Assembly: GCF_963678635.1 (NCBI RefSeq)
Contig: NC_087063.1
Coordinates: forward strand, 46,912,101-46,976,100
Length of the DNA stretch: 64,000 nt
Source of the DNA: Symsagittifera roscoffensis
Taxonomy: Eukaryota; Xenacoelomorpha; Acoela; Convolutidae
Direction: 5' to 3'
Made by a program: the position numbers and the translations under genes
Shown here: positions 24,931 to 34,901 of the stretch, piece by piece
Layout of the letters: every line of letters begins with the position of its first letter
Numbering within the stretch: position 1 is the stretch's first letter
Notes under the pieces: model-generated
The model's database searches: none
Told to the model about the DNA's origin: nothing
The model's input: the letters and a program-made list of their open reading frames with translations, nothing else

Positions 24931-25901
24931 TTCTGCGATCTTCCCTTTTTCTCTGTCTACTAGCTCGCACTGCTATGCTTGTTGTGTTTTGCGAGGGGTG
25001 CGAAGCCCCACTATGCCTCTGCTTATTGATATTTTGTTTTATTTCTGTAATTTGTAAATATAGCAGCCTTAATTTTTTGTTATTATTCCGCTTGAAAGTT
25101 TTGTTCGGATTTAGAGGTATCGCCGTGTAACACATAAGCATGACGCTCAATTGTTTAAATATCAATGTTTTTTTTTCTTTTTTTCCATTGTTTGTCCCCA
25201 TTTGAAATTTAAAAATGACGGAAAAACTTTGTCGATGTTTTATTTTTGTTTTGGAATTAATTTTCTCATTTTTGCCCGCTAATTTGCAATTGTATGGTTT
25301 TGGGGTGTCGCAAGTTAAGCGAAAAATGTTTCTGATGCAGATGTGATGTTAACTATCGCTTGTGTTTAAAGATGAAATAAAATTGAGATCTGTGAAAATG
25401 TATGACTTCTGCTTCAAAATGAGTTTGTAGTTTTCAGATTATCAAGTGAGGTGAAACTTTTAAATCTCAATCTAGTTAGCTCAAATTGGTTGGTTCTTTT
25501 CCACAAATCGTCAATTCCAAAGGATTTCGGATAGCTCTAAGATGATTTTATCTTTTTTTTGAAACTCGAAATTTTTTTTTCACGTTTTATTTTTTTCCGG
25601 TCTCTTTGTATTCAATGACTGTTTTCATCTGTCTAATAGCCTTGCTTTGTTATCTTCATCATGGACAGTTTTCTGTCAAGATTATTTGGCCGATTCTTTC
25701 TTGAAGTTCATCGAACTTCATCTTGATGTATTTTTTCGAAGTTAGATTTTACTTAAAAATTTGTTTACTTTTTTTGAAGAGTTATTTGTTTCTATGAAGA
25801 CATTTATATAGTTTGTGTTGTTTTTTCATTTTTCAGTAAAGAGTCCGGATTTCGTTAAACCTCGATTTTGGATTTTGTTTGCCTTTTTTGGTTTTTTAAA
25901 A

Positions 25902-26626
25902 GTAAAAAACGAAAACACTACAAATAGTTTGATTTTTGTTAGAAAAAATTTTCAATTTGAGAAAAATGCAGGAACCCGTTACTGTTGTCATGCAAAAAAA
26001 TCTAAATTTCTTGAAATTTGTGACGTTCAATCAAATCGTAGAAGGAATAAAAGTAACCTTATCGTCTTTCCTTCCAAAAAAGCGCAAAAATGGTCACTCT
26101 ATCAATAAAATGTATTACAAGTCAAATATAGCCCATTACTGTGACAAACGATGAGGAAATTCGACTGAGTAAACACTAGGAGTAAATCCTCGAAATTTTT
26201 GTAACAAAGTTTGTTTACCTGGAACAAAGCGGATATTACGAATTCATTATGCTTAATTAATGAAGCCAATTAAGCATAATGAATTTGTAATATCCGCTTT
26301 GTTCCAGGTAAACAAACTTTGTTACAAAAATTTCGAGGGTTTACTCCTTGTGTTTACTCAGTCGAATTTCCTCATCGTTTGTCATAATAATGGTCTATAT
26401 TTGACTTAGAATACATTTTTTTTGATAGAGTGACCATTTTTGCGCTTTTTTGGACGGAAAGAGGAAAAGGTTACTTTTAATCCTTCTACGTTTTGATTAA
26501 ACGTCACAAATTTCAAGAAATTTAGATTTTTTTTGCGTGACAACAGTAAAGGGTTCCTACGTTTATCTCAAATTGAAAATTCTTTCTAACAAAAATCAAA
26601 TTATTTGTAGTGTTTTCGTTTTTTAC
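25902..26626. repeat. Second copy of the large inverted repeat, about 358-bp arms
   Basis: Left arm 25902-26258 and right arm 26268-26626, offset 1691 bp from the first copy and nearly identical to it. The flip event therefore preceded the 1691-bp tandem duplication. Confidence 0.9.
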
Positions 26627-26958
26627 TTCTGCGATCTTCCCTTTTTCTCTGTCTACTAGCTCGCACTGCTATGCTTGTTGTGTTTTGCGAGGGGTGCGAA
26701 GCCCCACTATGCCTCTGCTTATTGATATTTTGTTTTATTTCTGTAATTTGTAAATATAGCAGCCTTAATTTTTTGTTATTATTCCGCTTGAAAGTTTTGT
26801 TCGGATTTAGAGGTATCGCCGTGTAACACATAAGCATGACGCTCAATTGTTTAAATATCAATGTTTTTTTCTTTTTTTACATTGTTTGTCCCCATTTGAA
26901 ATTTAAAAATGACGGAAAAACTTTGTCGATGTTTTATTTTTGTTTTGGAATTAATTTT

Positions 26959-28081
26959 CTCATTTTTGCCCTCTAATTTGCAATTGTTTTGTTGTGGGGT
27001 GTCGCAAGTTAAGCGAAAACTATTTCTGATGCAGATGTGATATTAACTATCGCCTGTGCTTCAAGATTATATAAAATTGAGATCTGTGAAATTGTATGAC
27101 TTCTGCTTTCAAAATTAGTTAGTAGTCAGATTATCAAGTGAGGTGAAACTCTCATATCTAGATCTAATTAGCTCAAATTGGGTGATTTTTCTCCACAAAT
27201 CGTCAATTCGAAAGGATTTTGGAGAGCTCCAAGATGATTTCACCTTTTTGAAACTGGAAATTTTTTTTTTCACGGTTATATTTTTCTCTGGTCTCTTTGA
27301 GTTGATTGAGTGTCTTCATCTTTCTAATGGCCTTGCTTTGTTATCTTTGTCATGGACAGTTTTCTGCCAAGATTATTTGGCAGTTTCATTCTTGAAGTTC
27401 ATCAAATTTTATCGTGATGTATTTTTTTCGAAATTAGATTTTTCTTGAAAATCAATATTTTTTCAAGTGAGTTTTTTTTCGAAGTATCATTTATTTCTAT
27501 GAAGACGTTTTTATAGGTTGTATTATTTTTTCGTTTTTCAGGAAAAAGTCCGGATTTCGTTAAACCTCGATATTGGAGTTTTGGATTTTTTTAGTTTTTA
27601 ACCGGCTTCATTAATTAAGCATAATAAATTCTTAATATCCTAATTGTTCCAGATAGACAAGTTTTGTAACAAAAATTTCGAGAGTTTTCCAATAGTGTTT
27701 ACTCAGTCTAATTTACTCATCTTTTCTCGCAGTAATGGGCTATATATGACTTAGAATAAATGTTTTTGATAAAGTGACCTTGTTTGCGCCTTTTTGGACG
27801 GAAAGACGAAAAGGTTGCTTCTAATCATATTACGTTTCGATCGAACGTCGCAAATTTCAAAAAATTTCGATTTTTTTTTGCATGACAACAGGTACGTTTT
27901 CGTACGTTTTTCTCAAATTGATTGTTTTTTCTAACAAATATCAAACTGTTTGTAGTGTGTTCGAATTTTGCCTCTGCGATTTTCCTTTTTTCACGCTCTT
28001 CTAGCTCGCACTTTTATGCTTGTTGTGTTTTGCGAGGGGTGCGAAGCCCCACGATGCCTCTGCTTTTTGTTATTATGTTTT
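26959..28081. repeat. Further diverged intron repeat unit
   Basis: Colinear with the units at 20.6-22.4 kb and 22.3-23.5 kb: the TTTGCCCTCTAATTTGCAATTG block, the GATCTGTGAAA block, an exon-like module from 27542 to CAG at 27652 followed by ATAGAC, and GGGGTGCGAAGCCCC at 28036-28050. The unit is cut at 28081 by the palindromic element. Confidence 0.75.
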
Positions 28082-28689
28082 ATTGTATGATTATGCTGTA
28101 GAGAAAGAACTCCTAATTACACTGATTCTTACGCAACTGAGTAAATACCTTAAACTCAATTAAATTTTACGCAATTTTGGCACGATCAAAAATTGGTTTT
28201 AATTTCCCAAATTTCTTTCTATAAATGAATTTTTTCGGTTCAAAAAATCAGAGACTAAGATAGTTTGGATATTGATCTTAAATTTCAAGGTTCTGAACAA
28301 ACAAATCAAAGCGCCTCAAAATTAGACGCTTCGAAAATATTCATGCAAGACGTATTTTTCAATATTGTTGCTGAAAAATTCCTGACATTTGTTTTATCAT
28401 GTTCAATATTGAAAAATACGTCTTGCATGAATATTTTCAAAGCGTCTAATTTTGAGGCGCTTTGATTTGTTTGTTTAGAACCTTGAAATTTAAGCTCAAT
28501 ATCCAAATTATCTTAGTCTCTGATTTTTTGAACCGAAAAAATTCATTTATAGAAAGAAATTTGGGAAATTAAAACCAATTTTTGATCGTGCCAAAATTGC
28601 GTAAAATTTAATTGAGTTTAAGGTATTTACTCAGTTGCGTAAGAATCAGTGTAATTAGGAGTTCTTTCTCTACAGCATAATCATACAAT
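28082..28689. mobile_element. Palindromic (foldback-like) element, 286-bp arms, 36-bp loop
   Basis: Arms 28082-28367 and 28404-28689 are near-perfect reverse complements; the spacer is 28368-28403. Two overlapping frames on opposite strands encode almost the same peptide only because of the symmetry. A one-armed relative at 29591-30455 shares the arm and the complement of the spacer, so the arm existed as an independent repeat. No transposase is encoded. The element interrupts an intron repeat unit. Confidence 0.85.
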
Positions 28690-29590
28690 TAACTAAATAA
28701 CTAAGACAAAGTGCAGCAATTGAAAAGTACATGCCCTATTTTTAAGCATAACCTTTCTTACGATTGTAAAGTAGTCGTATATATTTCGTATTGTGAAAAT
28801 TTTTGTCGATGTTTTTGTTTTGGTTTTGGTGGATGTTTTCTCAATTTCTGTCCGCTAGCTTCCAATTGCATGGTTTGTGGGGTATCGCAAATGGTGCGGA
28901 AAATGTTCAAAGAATAGAAACGCAGAGGAGATATTCTGCTTTGTCTCTGTTTTAGGATTAATTGAAATTGAATTGGGAGGAATAAAAATGTATGACTTCT
29001 GCTTTCAAAAATTAGTTTTTGGTTATCACAAAAATCAGCGAAAAAGAAATTTCATATCTCGTTCTTGTTGTCTTAGTTAGAGTCAATTTTTTAACTAAGT
29101 GTCAATTATAAAATTCGGAGAGATCTACGGTGATATTGTCATTTTTTGAATTTTGTTTTCATCACAATGCTAAGTTTTTTCCGGTCTCTTTGGGTTCATT
29201 CTTTTTTATACCTGTCTTTGACTTTCGCTCCAGTTTTTTTATGGTCATTGACTCTTTTTCATCATTCTTTTGACTGTTTTTTTTCTGTATGGGTTTTCAC
29301 AGAAAGTGACCAAGTGCTTGTGATCTAGGTTTTTTTCACATAGGCTTCATTTGATTTGCTAACTAAGATTTTTCTACGCTAAACAAGCGTTAATACAAAA
29401 TCGGACATAACTTCACGAGAAATCTATATTAGTTTGAAGACCTTGATTTTAAAGGAGGAATTTCTATTTTATAAAATTTAATGAATTTCTTTGATGAGGA
29501 CGATTTGTGTGATCAGTTATTTTAAGAGAATTGCAACTGTGCATCTTTCGTAGTGCAGATGAAAAAGTTTTTTTCTTAATGTATGACCTC
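28690..29590. repeat. Diverged intron repeat unit
   Basis: Contains degenerate copies of the local blocks: GTCCGCTAGCTTCCAATTGCATGG near 28850, GTATGACTTCTGCTTTCAAAA near 28990, and a CTGTATGGGTTTTCACAGAAAGTGACC block near 29285. The stretch 28690-28800 recurs at 30487-30590, directly after the one-armed element copy. No coding sequence was recognised. Confidence 0.55.
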
Positions 29591-30455
29591 TGAACATGAA
29601 AAAATAAATGTCAGGAGTTTTTCAGCAATATTGAAAAATACGTCTTGTATGAATATTTTCAAAGCGTCTAATTTTGAGGCGCTTTGATTTGTTTGTTTAG
29701 AACCTTGAAATTTTAGCTTAATATCCAAATTATTGTTCCGACTTTCGATACGAAAGTAACGGAATATTTGTGCTCGGGGTGGGTTTTTTTTTCTTCAAAC
29801 AAATTTCGACTTTTTAACTATAGCCATTTTTGACGGAATTTTTAAATATCATTCAAAAGGTTTTGTTGTCCTGAACTTAAATTTGAAAAGATATTTCACT
29901 TGTGATCATTTTTCGTAAAGTTATGGGGGTTTAAAGATTGCCATTTTGGCCAATTTGGGACAATTAATGCGCGATATATTTCGCGCTATTAAAGCGTAAG
30001 CGGAGATTTAATCCGTCTTAGAAATCGTTCCAAATTGGTTGAACGAAGCTTATTTGCCATAATTGATTTGTTACAATGAACGAAATCTATCTTTTGGTAC
30101 TTTATATGGCGTGTGGGGGATTATTTTCCTAAAAAATTTCAAATTTTAGAAAAAAAAATTTTCATTTTATTTAATTTCATTTAGTTTTTTTTATGTTTTT
30201 ACTGCTGCTCCAGGAACCTTAAAAGGCAGTCGGAACATTCAGGGCTTCGCACTGATACGAGCAGTTTTGTCTCAATTTCTGATTGTTTTAACCGACAAAA
30301 TTCATTTAAAGAAAGAAATTTGGGAAATTAAAACCAATAAAACTTTTGATCGTGCCAAAATTGCGTAAAATTTAAATTAGTACAAAGGATTTACTCAATT
30401 GCGTAAGAATCAGTGTTATTAGAAGTTTTTTCTCTACAGCATAATCAAGCATGTG
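29591..30455. mobile_element. One-armed relative of the palindromic element, interrupted by a nested insertion
   Basis: 29591-29733 matches the spacer complement and inner part of the right arm of 28082-28689; about 30270-30455 matches its outer part. The two halves are separated by about 535 bp that is absent from the palindromic element, most of it the nested element at 29734-30237. Confidence 0.75.
29734..30237. mobile_element. Nested 504-bp element with 10-bp terminal inverted repeats
   Basis: TGTTCCGACT at 29734-29743 is the exact reverse complement of AGTCGGAACA at 30228-30237. The left end sits exactly where homology to the palindromic element arm breaks off; the right end lies about 33 bp before homology resumes. 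No transposase frame is present, so it would be non-autonomous. Internal blocks resemble about 30590-31025, a probable diverged relative. Confidence 0.6.
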
Positions 30456-30589
30456 GTCAGTCGGATCATTTTGCGATCAAATCATGCAGTTAACTAAATA
30501 ACTAAGACAAAGTGCAGCAATTGAAAACTATATGCCCTTTTTTAAGCATAACCCTTCTAAGGATTGTTAAGTAGTCGTATATATTTTTT

Positions 30590-31025
30590 TTCGCGTCCCA
30601 TATACGATATACCTATTTTTTTTCGGCTTTTGAAGAATAGTGAATAATTTCGACTATTGAAGAAAGGCAAATTAGTGCTCGGGATTTTTTTTCGTCAAGA
30701 TAAATTTTTATCCAGCATTCTGGCGGAAATTTTTTATGCGATCTAAAATATATTGATATTCCGAGCTCAGAATGAAAAAAAAAATTTCACCTGTGATATT
30801 TTTTGCGAAATTATAGGTGTTTGAAAATTGTCTTTTTGAAAATTTAATTTGTGATAATTAACGGATAACTTGGGATAATTGTCTTTTCGAAAATTTATTT
30901 CGGCATTAGTAACGCTTGTTATATTCCATTCTATAACGCATATGCTGCAGAAAAAATCCGGCGTAAAAATCATTCCGAATTGAATTGAGTCCAAAAATTT
31001 GGTCCAAAAATATGTGAAATATGTC
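30590..31025. repeat. Diverged relative of the 29734-30237 element
   Basis: Shares ordered blocks with 29770-30065: GTGCTCGGG followed by poly-T, GACGGAATTTTT or GGCGGAAATTTTT, a TTTCACCTGTGAT or TTTCACTTGTGAT block, and a TAACGC or TAAAGCG patch. Overall similarity is low and the ends are not clear. Confidence 0.4.
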
Positions 31026-31461
31026 ATTTTACACTAGTGGCCGGTCAAAGGGCAGAAAAGATCTAAAAGCAGAAAGAGTGCCGATATTTATTGAACTATA
31101 AGGAATTAATTCCAATTGAAATGTAATGCGAGCTTGTCAACAGAGACTAGGACTCTATTTGAAAATAAGAGTCGGGTGATTAGCGACGCGCCCGTATTGC
31201 TACCATTGGTGACCTTAAATCAACTGCGTGCTCGCTATCGAACACCGATTTTCCTGTATCAATCCAGTTTTTCTGCTCTTGGACCCATTTCAAATAATTG
31301 TTAACATGTTCGCTCTTAAAGTACCTCAGTATTTAAATTAGATTATGATTCGCGCCTGAATTACCGAGTTCAAATCGAATTATATTCGCTTGTCTATTTT
31401 TTAGTTTTTTTATGACTCAAAGTATCATTTATATGTATAATTAAGCAAAGTTGTTGTTTAG

Positions 31462-31745
31462 CACTGGAAAACAAAGAACTTTCTTTTGCGACATTATCCG
31501 ATAAGCTGCAGCTCAGCAATGACGAGATAGAGAGCTTCGTGATTGAGGCCATCAGGTCCAAAGTAGTGAAAGCTAAAATAGACCAGGTGAACCAGAAGGT
31601 TCTGGTCGGCAGTGTTGCACATAGGACGTTCTCACAAGCCGAGTGGAAGAATTTGCACTCAGTTCTTCTGTCGTGGAGATCGAACATCGAGTCGGTGAGT
31701 AAACAGATCGCATCCATATCGCTCGACCTCAATAACCCTCTGTGA
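31462..31745 (+). CDS. EIF3M: eIF3 subunit M, terminal exon (PCI winged-helix end) and stop
   Basis: The exon opens after TTGTTGTTTAG and runs 284 bp to TGA at 31743-31745. Joined to G from the upstream exon it reads ALENKELSFATL, then VIEAIRSKVVKAKIDQ, a VAHRTFSQAEWKNL segment and a helical tail ending LDLNNPL. This order and spacing match the C-terminal winged-helix part of the PCI domain and the final helix of animal eIF3m. The two exons together give about 213 residues, the expected length for this half. The product acts in the eIF3 complex in the cytoplasm. The frame is intact and codon use is normal, so the gene is probably functional despite the giant intron. Confidence 0.94.
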
Positions 31746-31824
31746 GTTCTGATTTGATAAACTTTGTTGAAATACAATTGTTTCCTCTGATATTGTTCTT
31801 ATAAAAAGCTACCTAGTGCTAGTT

Positions 31825-31830
31825 AATAAA
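31825..31830 (+). promoter_or_regulatory. Likely polyadenylation signal of eIF3M
   Basis: AATAAA 80 bp after the eIF3M stop codon. A second AATAAA occurs near 31933. Both are in AT-rich DNA, so chance occurrence is possible. Confidence 0.45.
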
Positions 31831-32869
31831 TTTTTCGAAAGAAATCTAGAGAGTCTATGAATTTGAGGAAACAGTTGACCTTGAGAATGCACGTTTATAT
31901 GGGCTTTCTTTGTTTCCTTAAATGATCAGTCAATAAAATAAGTTTTAATAGTTTCTTTTGTCCCTCGTTTTAATTGAGTAGTGCACTTGACGCTATATCT
32001 AATTGCAAGTGTTCAAGTAGATGGTGTTCTCTAATTTGTTACTGAGACTTTTTTATTTGATGTTTCAGAATAGGAAATGCTGCACTTTTAAAAGGCTATT
32101 GTTTTAAATGTTTACATCTGATTCGAGTGGCCTTTTTTCTAAATTTTTCACACCTTAAGAGAAGAATGCCTTTAAAAATTAAAATTTGATTCAGATTTCA
32201 ATGAACGATTTAACTTGAAACTCTATAAAGTCAAATCCAGATTTCTAAATTTTCAAGTTTTCATCGGATTTTTAGCTAGGATCTTGTTGTTTCGGTTTTA
32301 TAAATCTTGAAAAAAGCCAAGGAAAGGCAAAGATTTTTTAATAAAGTTCAACGGATGATCAAGAAAACTTAATATTTTCCACGGCGCCAGTCAGGTGGAG
32401 TGTGCCTATTGTTTGGACTGTGAAAACGGCTAAATCCCCCTCAGCTCGAAATATTAAAGTAACTAAGGCAGGTGAAATTATTGTGAGTTCCGCCAGTTAA
32501 TTTAAATATTGATTTTTTACTATCAGAAATCAATAAAAATGCAAATGTCTGTCTCCTAATCAAAAAGAGGATAAGAGATGAAAAGGGGACCGAAATCTAT
32601 ATAGCAGGTGCAGACAAAACCAAACTAAAATTGTTTTGGATGAGCGTCCTGCATTTTCAGTGACTCGAATTTCTTCACCCAAACAGACGGTTGAATCTCT
32701 CTCCTATTGTATTTTATTCTTTCTCTTAAAGTCTTTTATTTGAGATGACATTTTGACCAAACAGGGAAAAGACTTTTGAGGACTTCTAAGACTTTTATAT
32801 TTGAAGTTGTAGTATTGAAAGTGCTACACTAATACAAAAGGGTATTTTGTTAATTGCTTACATAAGATT
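31831..32869. other. Intergenic spacer, nothing recognised
   Basis: AT-rich spacer between eIF3M and the next gene. The only internal repeat noted is a short block, ACATCTGATTCGAGTGGCC near 32113, recurring as ACATAAGATTCGAGTGGAC near 32860. No coding exon was recognised. Confidence 0.4.
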
Positions 32870-33307
32870 CGAGTGGACTGGTGGCGTCCCTCATGCTGGA
32901 GGAACCGAATGCTTGAAACTTATTTTAGCTTACTTTAAACCAATCAGAATTGAGTATTAAAAATCTCAAAGTAAATCGCAAAAATCTCAAAGTAAACAAA
33001 TAAATCCAGGCTATTAGTGTTAATATTGACCGATTAGATAATAAGCAGATGAGTTTTGAAGTATTGCCGTATCGAAGGCGGATTTGAGCAAATTTAATAT
33101 TCCAAAGATACCGATTTACAAAAAATGGAAAAAAAAACAAATTTATTAGATCTGCACGAATTGTACAGCTTAAAACCTTTTCTGTTAATTTTGACTTCGA
33201 TTTTGCGGGAAAGGCATTTAGCCAATAAGAACGCTTAGCGATTTCGATTGGTTGAAATTGTTCAAGCATTCGGTCCCTCAAGCATGAGAACCCTCCCCGA
33301 GTGGACT
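32870..33307. mobile_element. 418-bp MITE with imperfect long TIRs and a 10-bp target duplication
   Basis: CGAGTGGACT occurs at 32870-32879 and again at 33298-33307, directly flanking 32880-33297. The element ends are imperfect inverted repeats of about 37 bp: GGTGGCGTCCCTCATGC on the left and the complement of a right end beginning GGGAGGGTTCTCATGC, both continuing into CCGAATGCTTGAA. There is no transposase. Target duplications of 8-10 bp are typical of hAT- and Mutator-type elements. The empty-site sequence is similar to about 32116-32150. Confidence 0.8.
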
Positions 33308-33350
33308 CTTTTCTATTCTAAATTTGTAGGAAAAATTTAGAATAGAAAAG
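33308..33350. repeat. Perfect 18-bp stem hairpin
   Basis: CTTTTCTATTCTAAATTT at 33308-33325 pairs perfectly with 33333-33350 across a 7-base loop. It abuts the MITE target duplication. In AT-rich DNA its function is unknown. Confidence 0.7.
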
Positions 33351-33637
33351 GAATAGATGGAATAGATGATCGGTTATGAGATAAAAAATAAATGGAGTTA
33401 ATGTATCCCGAATCCGCCTTATGTCAGAGGTTAAGTCGCCATGGTCTAAAATTTGTTCGGCTCAGTTTAATGTTTTTTTTTGCGGTTTGACTTCTGATTT
33501 CTTTTTCAATGGCAAATACTTCATTTTTAGTTTATGACCAAGCAGGATAACATATGTTGGAAACATAAGTTAATCGTTTTGTTCATTCTGGAACATTTTA
33601 AAATTATGTGCTGGATTGTTTTCAGATGCAAATGTGA

Positions 33638-34311
33638 ATGTCGGACATGAATAACAACGCGGTGCTTAGCTCCGCCGTCACATCGCCCTACATAAATTTT
33701 GCGGTCACACTTGGCGAGCTGGTCCGACATGGTTGCATGCTTGTCAGGCTCACAACTCCCCAGGGACCAGTAGGTGAAATAGATGTCAAGTTAGAGCGAA
33801 CTAGCACCAATATTTCTAGTGTAGAATATCCGCAACAAGCTTCCGGTATTAGTTCCATTTCAAAAGTGACTGGGTCAGGAGTCAGTGATGGAACTACATT
33901 TCCTGGCGATGCGCAGATAGCTTCATCGTCGTCGGCAGCACTCAGTAATTCACTTGACTGTTTTATTGGGAATATAGATGAAACAGTTGGAGTAGCGACT
34001 GAAAAATTTCGAATTACAGCCAGAGATCAACTACAGTTTTTAGTCCAACAGTTTTCAAAGCCAAGAAAACGAAGACGAAAAGTTGTTAGGAGGGAATTGA
34101 TAGCTTTTAAAAAAGCAATTTTAAGAGACTACAACAATAGAGCAATGAAGTTTCAAGTCAAGTTTGATAATTATCGACAAGTTGTGCCTCCTGAAGAATT
34201 GATTCAGAGCACAAAACATCGTACGCATCATACTCCGGTCACGAATGCATTCCATGTTGTCAATGAAACCGAACATAAACATCCAATCAAGAGTCCAAAG
34301 TTGCAAAGGAG
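33638..34311 (+). CDS. Unrecognised protein, first coding exon (225 residues, basic patch)
   Basis: The ATG at 33638 is directly preceded by an in-frame TGA, and a TTGTTTTCAG acceptor ends 12 bases upstream, so the start follows a spliced 5' leader (cis-intron or trans-splice site). Residues 1-55 look folded (a YINFAVTLGELV segment and a LVRLTTPQGPVGEIDV segment). Residues 56-105 are Ser/Thr/Gly-rich. A basic cluster at 141-152 (KPRKRRRKVVRR) resembles a nuclear localisation signal and is followed by a charged helix-like stretch to about 185. The exon probably ends at 34311 before GTTAGT, since a short intron with a TTTTTCAG acceptor follows; reading through would instead give a 265-residue protein. 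I do not recognise the family. Confidence 0.65.
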
Positions 34312-34363
34312 GTTAGTCCTTAAGAGCAGCTTACATTTTTTCAATTGTTTTTTTATTTTTCAG

Positions 34364-34588
34364 TTTTCAACAAACTTTGCAACAAAATGTACTAGAATTA
34401 TTGTGTTGTTCTTCATTCAAGGAAAAAAGGATTGACCTGAAATATTTGAAGCCGTCAGAATTGCTCGTAGTTATGTTCTGTAGTTATATTAGTGTCTCTT
34501 GTTGTTCCTAATAGTTTTCCGTTCCTTAGTATATTGTTTTTCTATCAAAGCGTTACCATGTGTTCAAATTTTTGCTCTCAATGTCTGG
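34364..34588 (+). CDS. Probable further short exons of the unrecognised gene
   Basis: After a likely 52-bp intron (34312-34363, ending TTTTTCAG), 34364 onward stays in frame with the previous exon: a Gln/Leu-rich start (FQQTLQQNVLELL) and then a charged stretch. A possible second mini-intron, 34467-34529, has a CCTAATAG branch-like motif before a CCTTAG acceptor; a clear GTAAGT donor lies at 34589. If the mini-intron is not used the frame ends at a TAA near 34508. Splice choices are inferred from motifs only. Confidence 0.4.
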
Positions 34589-34634
34589 GTAAGTATGGTT
34601 AAAAACATAAGTCCGACTGAAAACTTGTTATAGT

Positions 34635-34901
34635 TCTTCCTCTGGAATTGGCCCCCGTGCTTCCACAAGTGCCTCCTCATCAAAAAACACCTCACCCACC
34701 CGTCGTGTGACCAACTCCGATCAGCGTCAACCAACTCCTAACTTGCCCCTAAGTTTACTGCCTACTGACTCTGCAAGATCTCAAGAACAGGAGGAGAACA
34801 ATGCAGCTGCCCTGTCACTGGCGTCGCCGGTCGACCCCATTGATCAGTTCATCAGTCTGGCTCCACCTCTCAACCCAAACCAAATGCTACCTGGAGGCTA
34901 G
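34635..34901 (+). CDS. Probable terminal exon of the unrecognised gene (Ser/Pro/Gln-rich)
   Basis: The segment follows a 46-bp candidate intron (GTAAGT at 34589, TTATAG acceptor at 34634). It has markedly higher GC than its surroundings and an open frame to TAG at 34899-34901. The clearly open part, from 34707, is rich in Pro, Ser, Gln and Asn and ends LAPPLNPNQMLPGG, typical of a disordered tail. The frame across the 5' part of this exon could not be fixed with confidence, so the join to 33638-34588 is tentative. A separate small gene is an alternative. Confidence 0.45.
   Translation, partial: SSSGIGPRASTSASSSKNTSPTRRVTNSDQRQPTPNLPLSLLPTDSARSQEQEENNAAALSLASPVDPIDQFISLAPPLNPNQMLPGG

Larger units (their letters stand above)
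23577..26958. repeat. Near-identical tandem duplication, 1691-bp unit, two copies
   Basis: Units starting near 23577 and 25268 match over about 1.69 kb with few differences (for example an extra CT near 26098). Each contains the start of an exon-like module (acceptor AG at 24144-24145 and 25835-25836) interrupted by a long inverted repeat, and a GGGGTGCGAAGCCCC box (24995-25009 and 26691-26705). Confidence 0.85.
9878..31461 (+). other. Giant 21.6-kb intron of eIF3M, repeat-built
   Basis: It is bounded by GTGAGT at 9878 and TTGTTGTTTAG ending at 31461. Splicing joins G to CA to make an alanine codon and continues into a family-matching LENKELS segment, so the boundaries are well supported. 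The interior is repeat units, inverted repeats and element remnants annotated separately. No exon on the + strand was found inside. Confidence 0.85.

Noticed and set aside
28265-28506. Two similar 66-codon frames on opposite strands
   Set aside because: A consequence of the palindromic element's symmetry, not genes.
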